NCBI GenBank assembly: GCA_003255065.1
Contig: QAOA01002665.1
Location: 416,416-480,415, forward strand
Length of the DNA: 64,000 bases
Direction: 5' to 3'
Source of the DNA: Cercis canadensis
Taxonomy: Eukaryota > Streptophyta > Magnoliopsida > Fabales > Fabaceae
Position numbers and translations under genes: made by a program. Position 1 is the first letter of the stretch. The number at the start of each line of letters is the position of its first letter. The notes under the pieces are model-generated. The model made no database searches. It was not told the origin of the DNA and saw nothing but the letters and a program-made list of their open reading frames with translations. This document shows positions 62,843 through 64,000 of this stretch, one piece after another.

Positions 62843-63134
62843 GTGTTAGATGCCTTGCAAAAAAGGATTAATTTTGGCATATAGTTAGTTTTTGGCTCTT
62901 GATCGACCTAATTATTTTAATTTACTGTTGTTCTCTCTTTCCTCAACAAATTTTCAGGTTCGGAAGAGGATGTCTGAACATCCCCGTCCTCATAGGTAAA
63001 CTCATCTGCTATATCACTTCCCTTATTGTTTATCTATAGGCCTCGTCAAAGAAGAAAGTAATCTTTTATTCATTTTTACTCACCTGAAAAAGTTAAGTTT
63101 GACTGGTATAGTTCTTAAGTTACTCTAAGGAAAA

Positions 63135-63497
63135 CCCGAAAGAATTTGAACAAATTATTTTGAAGAAATCAAAGTTAGGGTTTGAAAATATTGAATTTCT
63201 CACGAAAATTTTTTTTGGTGAGAAATTCTTATTAAATGCTAATCTATGAGAATTCCATGAGAATTTCTCATGGAATTCTGTTTTATGAGAAATCGAGTGT
63301 TTTTTTTGTAGTATTTGNGGAATTCTGTTTCATGAGAAATCGAGTGTTTTTTTGTAGTATTTGGATAGAAACAATTCTTATTTTATGGCTAGTTACATGG
63401 ACATAATATACTAAATTTTTTACTCAAAAACCCAAAAGAAATTTGAACAAATTATCTCAAAATTTGAAGAAATCAAAGTTAGGGTTTGAAAATTTCA
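63135..63497 (+). repeat. Direct repeats near the right edge, including N-flanking overlap
   Basis: 63272-63317 and 63319-63363 are the same ~46 bp on either side of the N at 63318 (contig overlap). Separately, 'gaagaaatcaaagttagggt' with about 60 bp of context occurs at about 63165 and 63463. 63225-63290 is itself palindromic around CATGAGAATTTCTCATG. 63498-64000 shows nothing further. Confidence 0.8.
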
Positions 63498-64000
63498 GTG
63501 CCATGCCAAAACATCAAAGAATCAAGTGACCAGCTTAATTTTGATGAAATCCAAAGCAAAAACAAAGGGGAATGCTGAATCATGTATTGTTCCTAAGCCT
63601 ACAAAATTTGAAATAAACCACACATATTTATATAGATGTTAGAAAAATCAAAGAAAATCAAATGTGTGGCATTACACTAAGGCATGGGTCATGCGCTCTC
63701 TAAAGTAATTCAAACCTCACAATGGTGTTTCTACACAATGCAGTAGATTCTAGATGCATTAGCTAGAAGATGTATACAATAGCATAGTAGCTACACTATT
63801 TATCCTATAAATCCTGCACAAATAGAACAAAGACTCCCTTTCCAACACCTTTCTTTGTATTTTTAATTATGCCAACTTGCATAAAAAAAATCATAACTTG
63901 GATGGAGTAGTTGAAATAGTGAGTCAATTTATTATATTGATTAATATATAGCTACTTGACATATAATGTATCACATGGTGGGGGCTTTGAGGGATCACGT

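Noticed and set aside
63225-63355. Possible CACTA transposon end (poly-T then TGTAGTA)
   Set aside because: The terminal CACTA is not exact, no partner terminus or 3-bp duplication was found, and the N at 63318 duplicates the stretch.

Overview
This window is nuclear DNA from a flowering plant, almost certainly a eudicot and probably a rosid. The evidence is multi-exon genes with GT-AG introns, a mitochondrial-type plant pyruvate dehydrogenase E2 gene, a cytosolic plant lipoxygenase, NRT1/PTR (NPF) transporters, a glutamate-receptor-like (GLR) tail, Ty1/copia and Ty3/gypsy remains, Mutator-like miniature elements and very AT-rich spacers. The species cannot be named from sequence alone. The window contains ten single-N symbols. 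At three of them (21917, 28697, 63318) the sequence on the two sides is duplicated, so they look like unmerged contig ends.

Layout. 1-5640 (minus): dihydrolipoamide acetyltransferase (E2), with 16 of its 17 supportable exons placed exactly; the last exon(s) lie left of base 1. 5641-10873: AT-rich spacer, with a 397-bp Mutator-like foldback element at 10202-10598, about 275 bp upstream of the next start codon. 10874-14822 (plus): a complete nine-exon, 860-residue lipoxygenase. 15.9-16.5 kb: probable solo LTR. 16.6-17.7 kb: two GLR fragments. 17.7-19.2 kb: NPF pseudogene A, joined at an N to a GLR C-terminus. 20.0-21.1 kb: two copies of a ~470-bp repeat. 21375-26932: a full-length, very young but broken Ty1/copia element with 317-bp LTRs. 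28.1-30.0 kb: NPF pseudogene B (minus). 30.85-32.30 kb: a non-autonomous LTR element. 32.5 and 38.0-38.3 kb: shuffled NPF scraps. 38676-40839 (minus): NPF gene C, open, 662 residues, with an expanded 16-residue coding repeat. 41582-43384 (plus): NPF gene D, open, 521 residues, the near-identical inverted partner of pseudogene B. 45-64 kb: gene-poor DNA with MULE, copia and gypsy remains, two further miniature elements, tandem repeats and unassigned sequence.

How the parts relate. The centre is a birth-and-death cluster of unusual NPF5-like genes. B and D sit in a ~3-kb inverted duplication separated by about 11 kb. D stayed open. B lost a splice donor, gained a stop codon, suffered a 55-bp microhomology deletion and acquired frameshifts. 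The young copia element landed in the outer part of the left arm; the right arm preserves the empty target site. Gene C is the odd member: it carries a 48-bp-period coding minisatellite in its central loop that A, B and D lack. The E2 gene and the lipoxygenase are ordinary conserved genes (central carbon metabolism and oxylipin synthesis) and show no functional link to the transporters.
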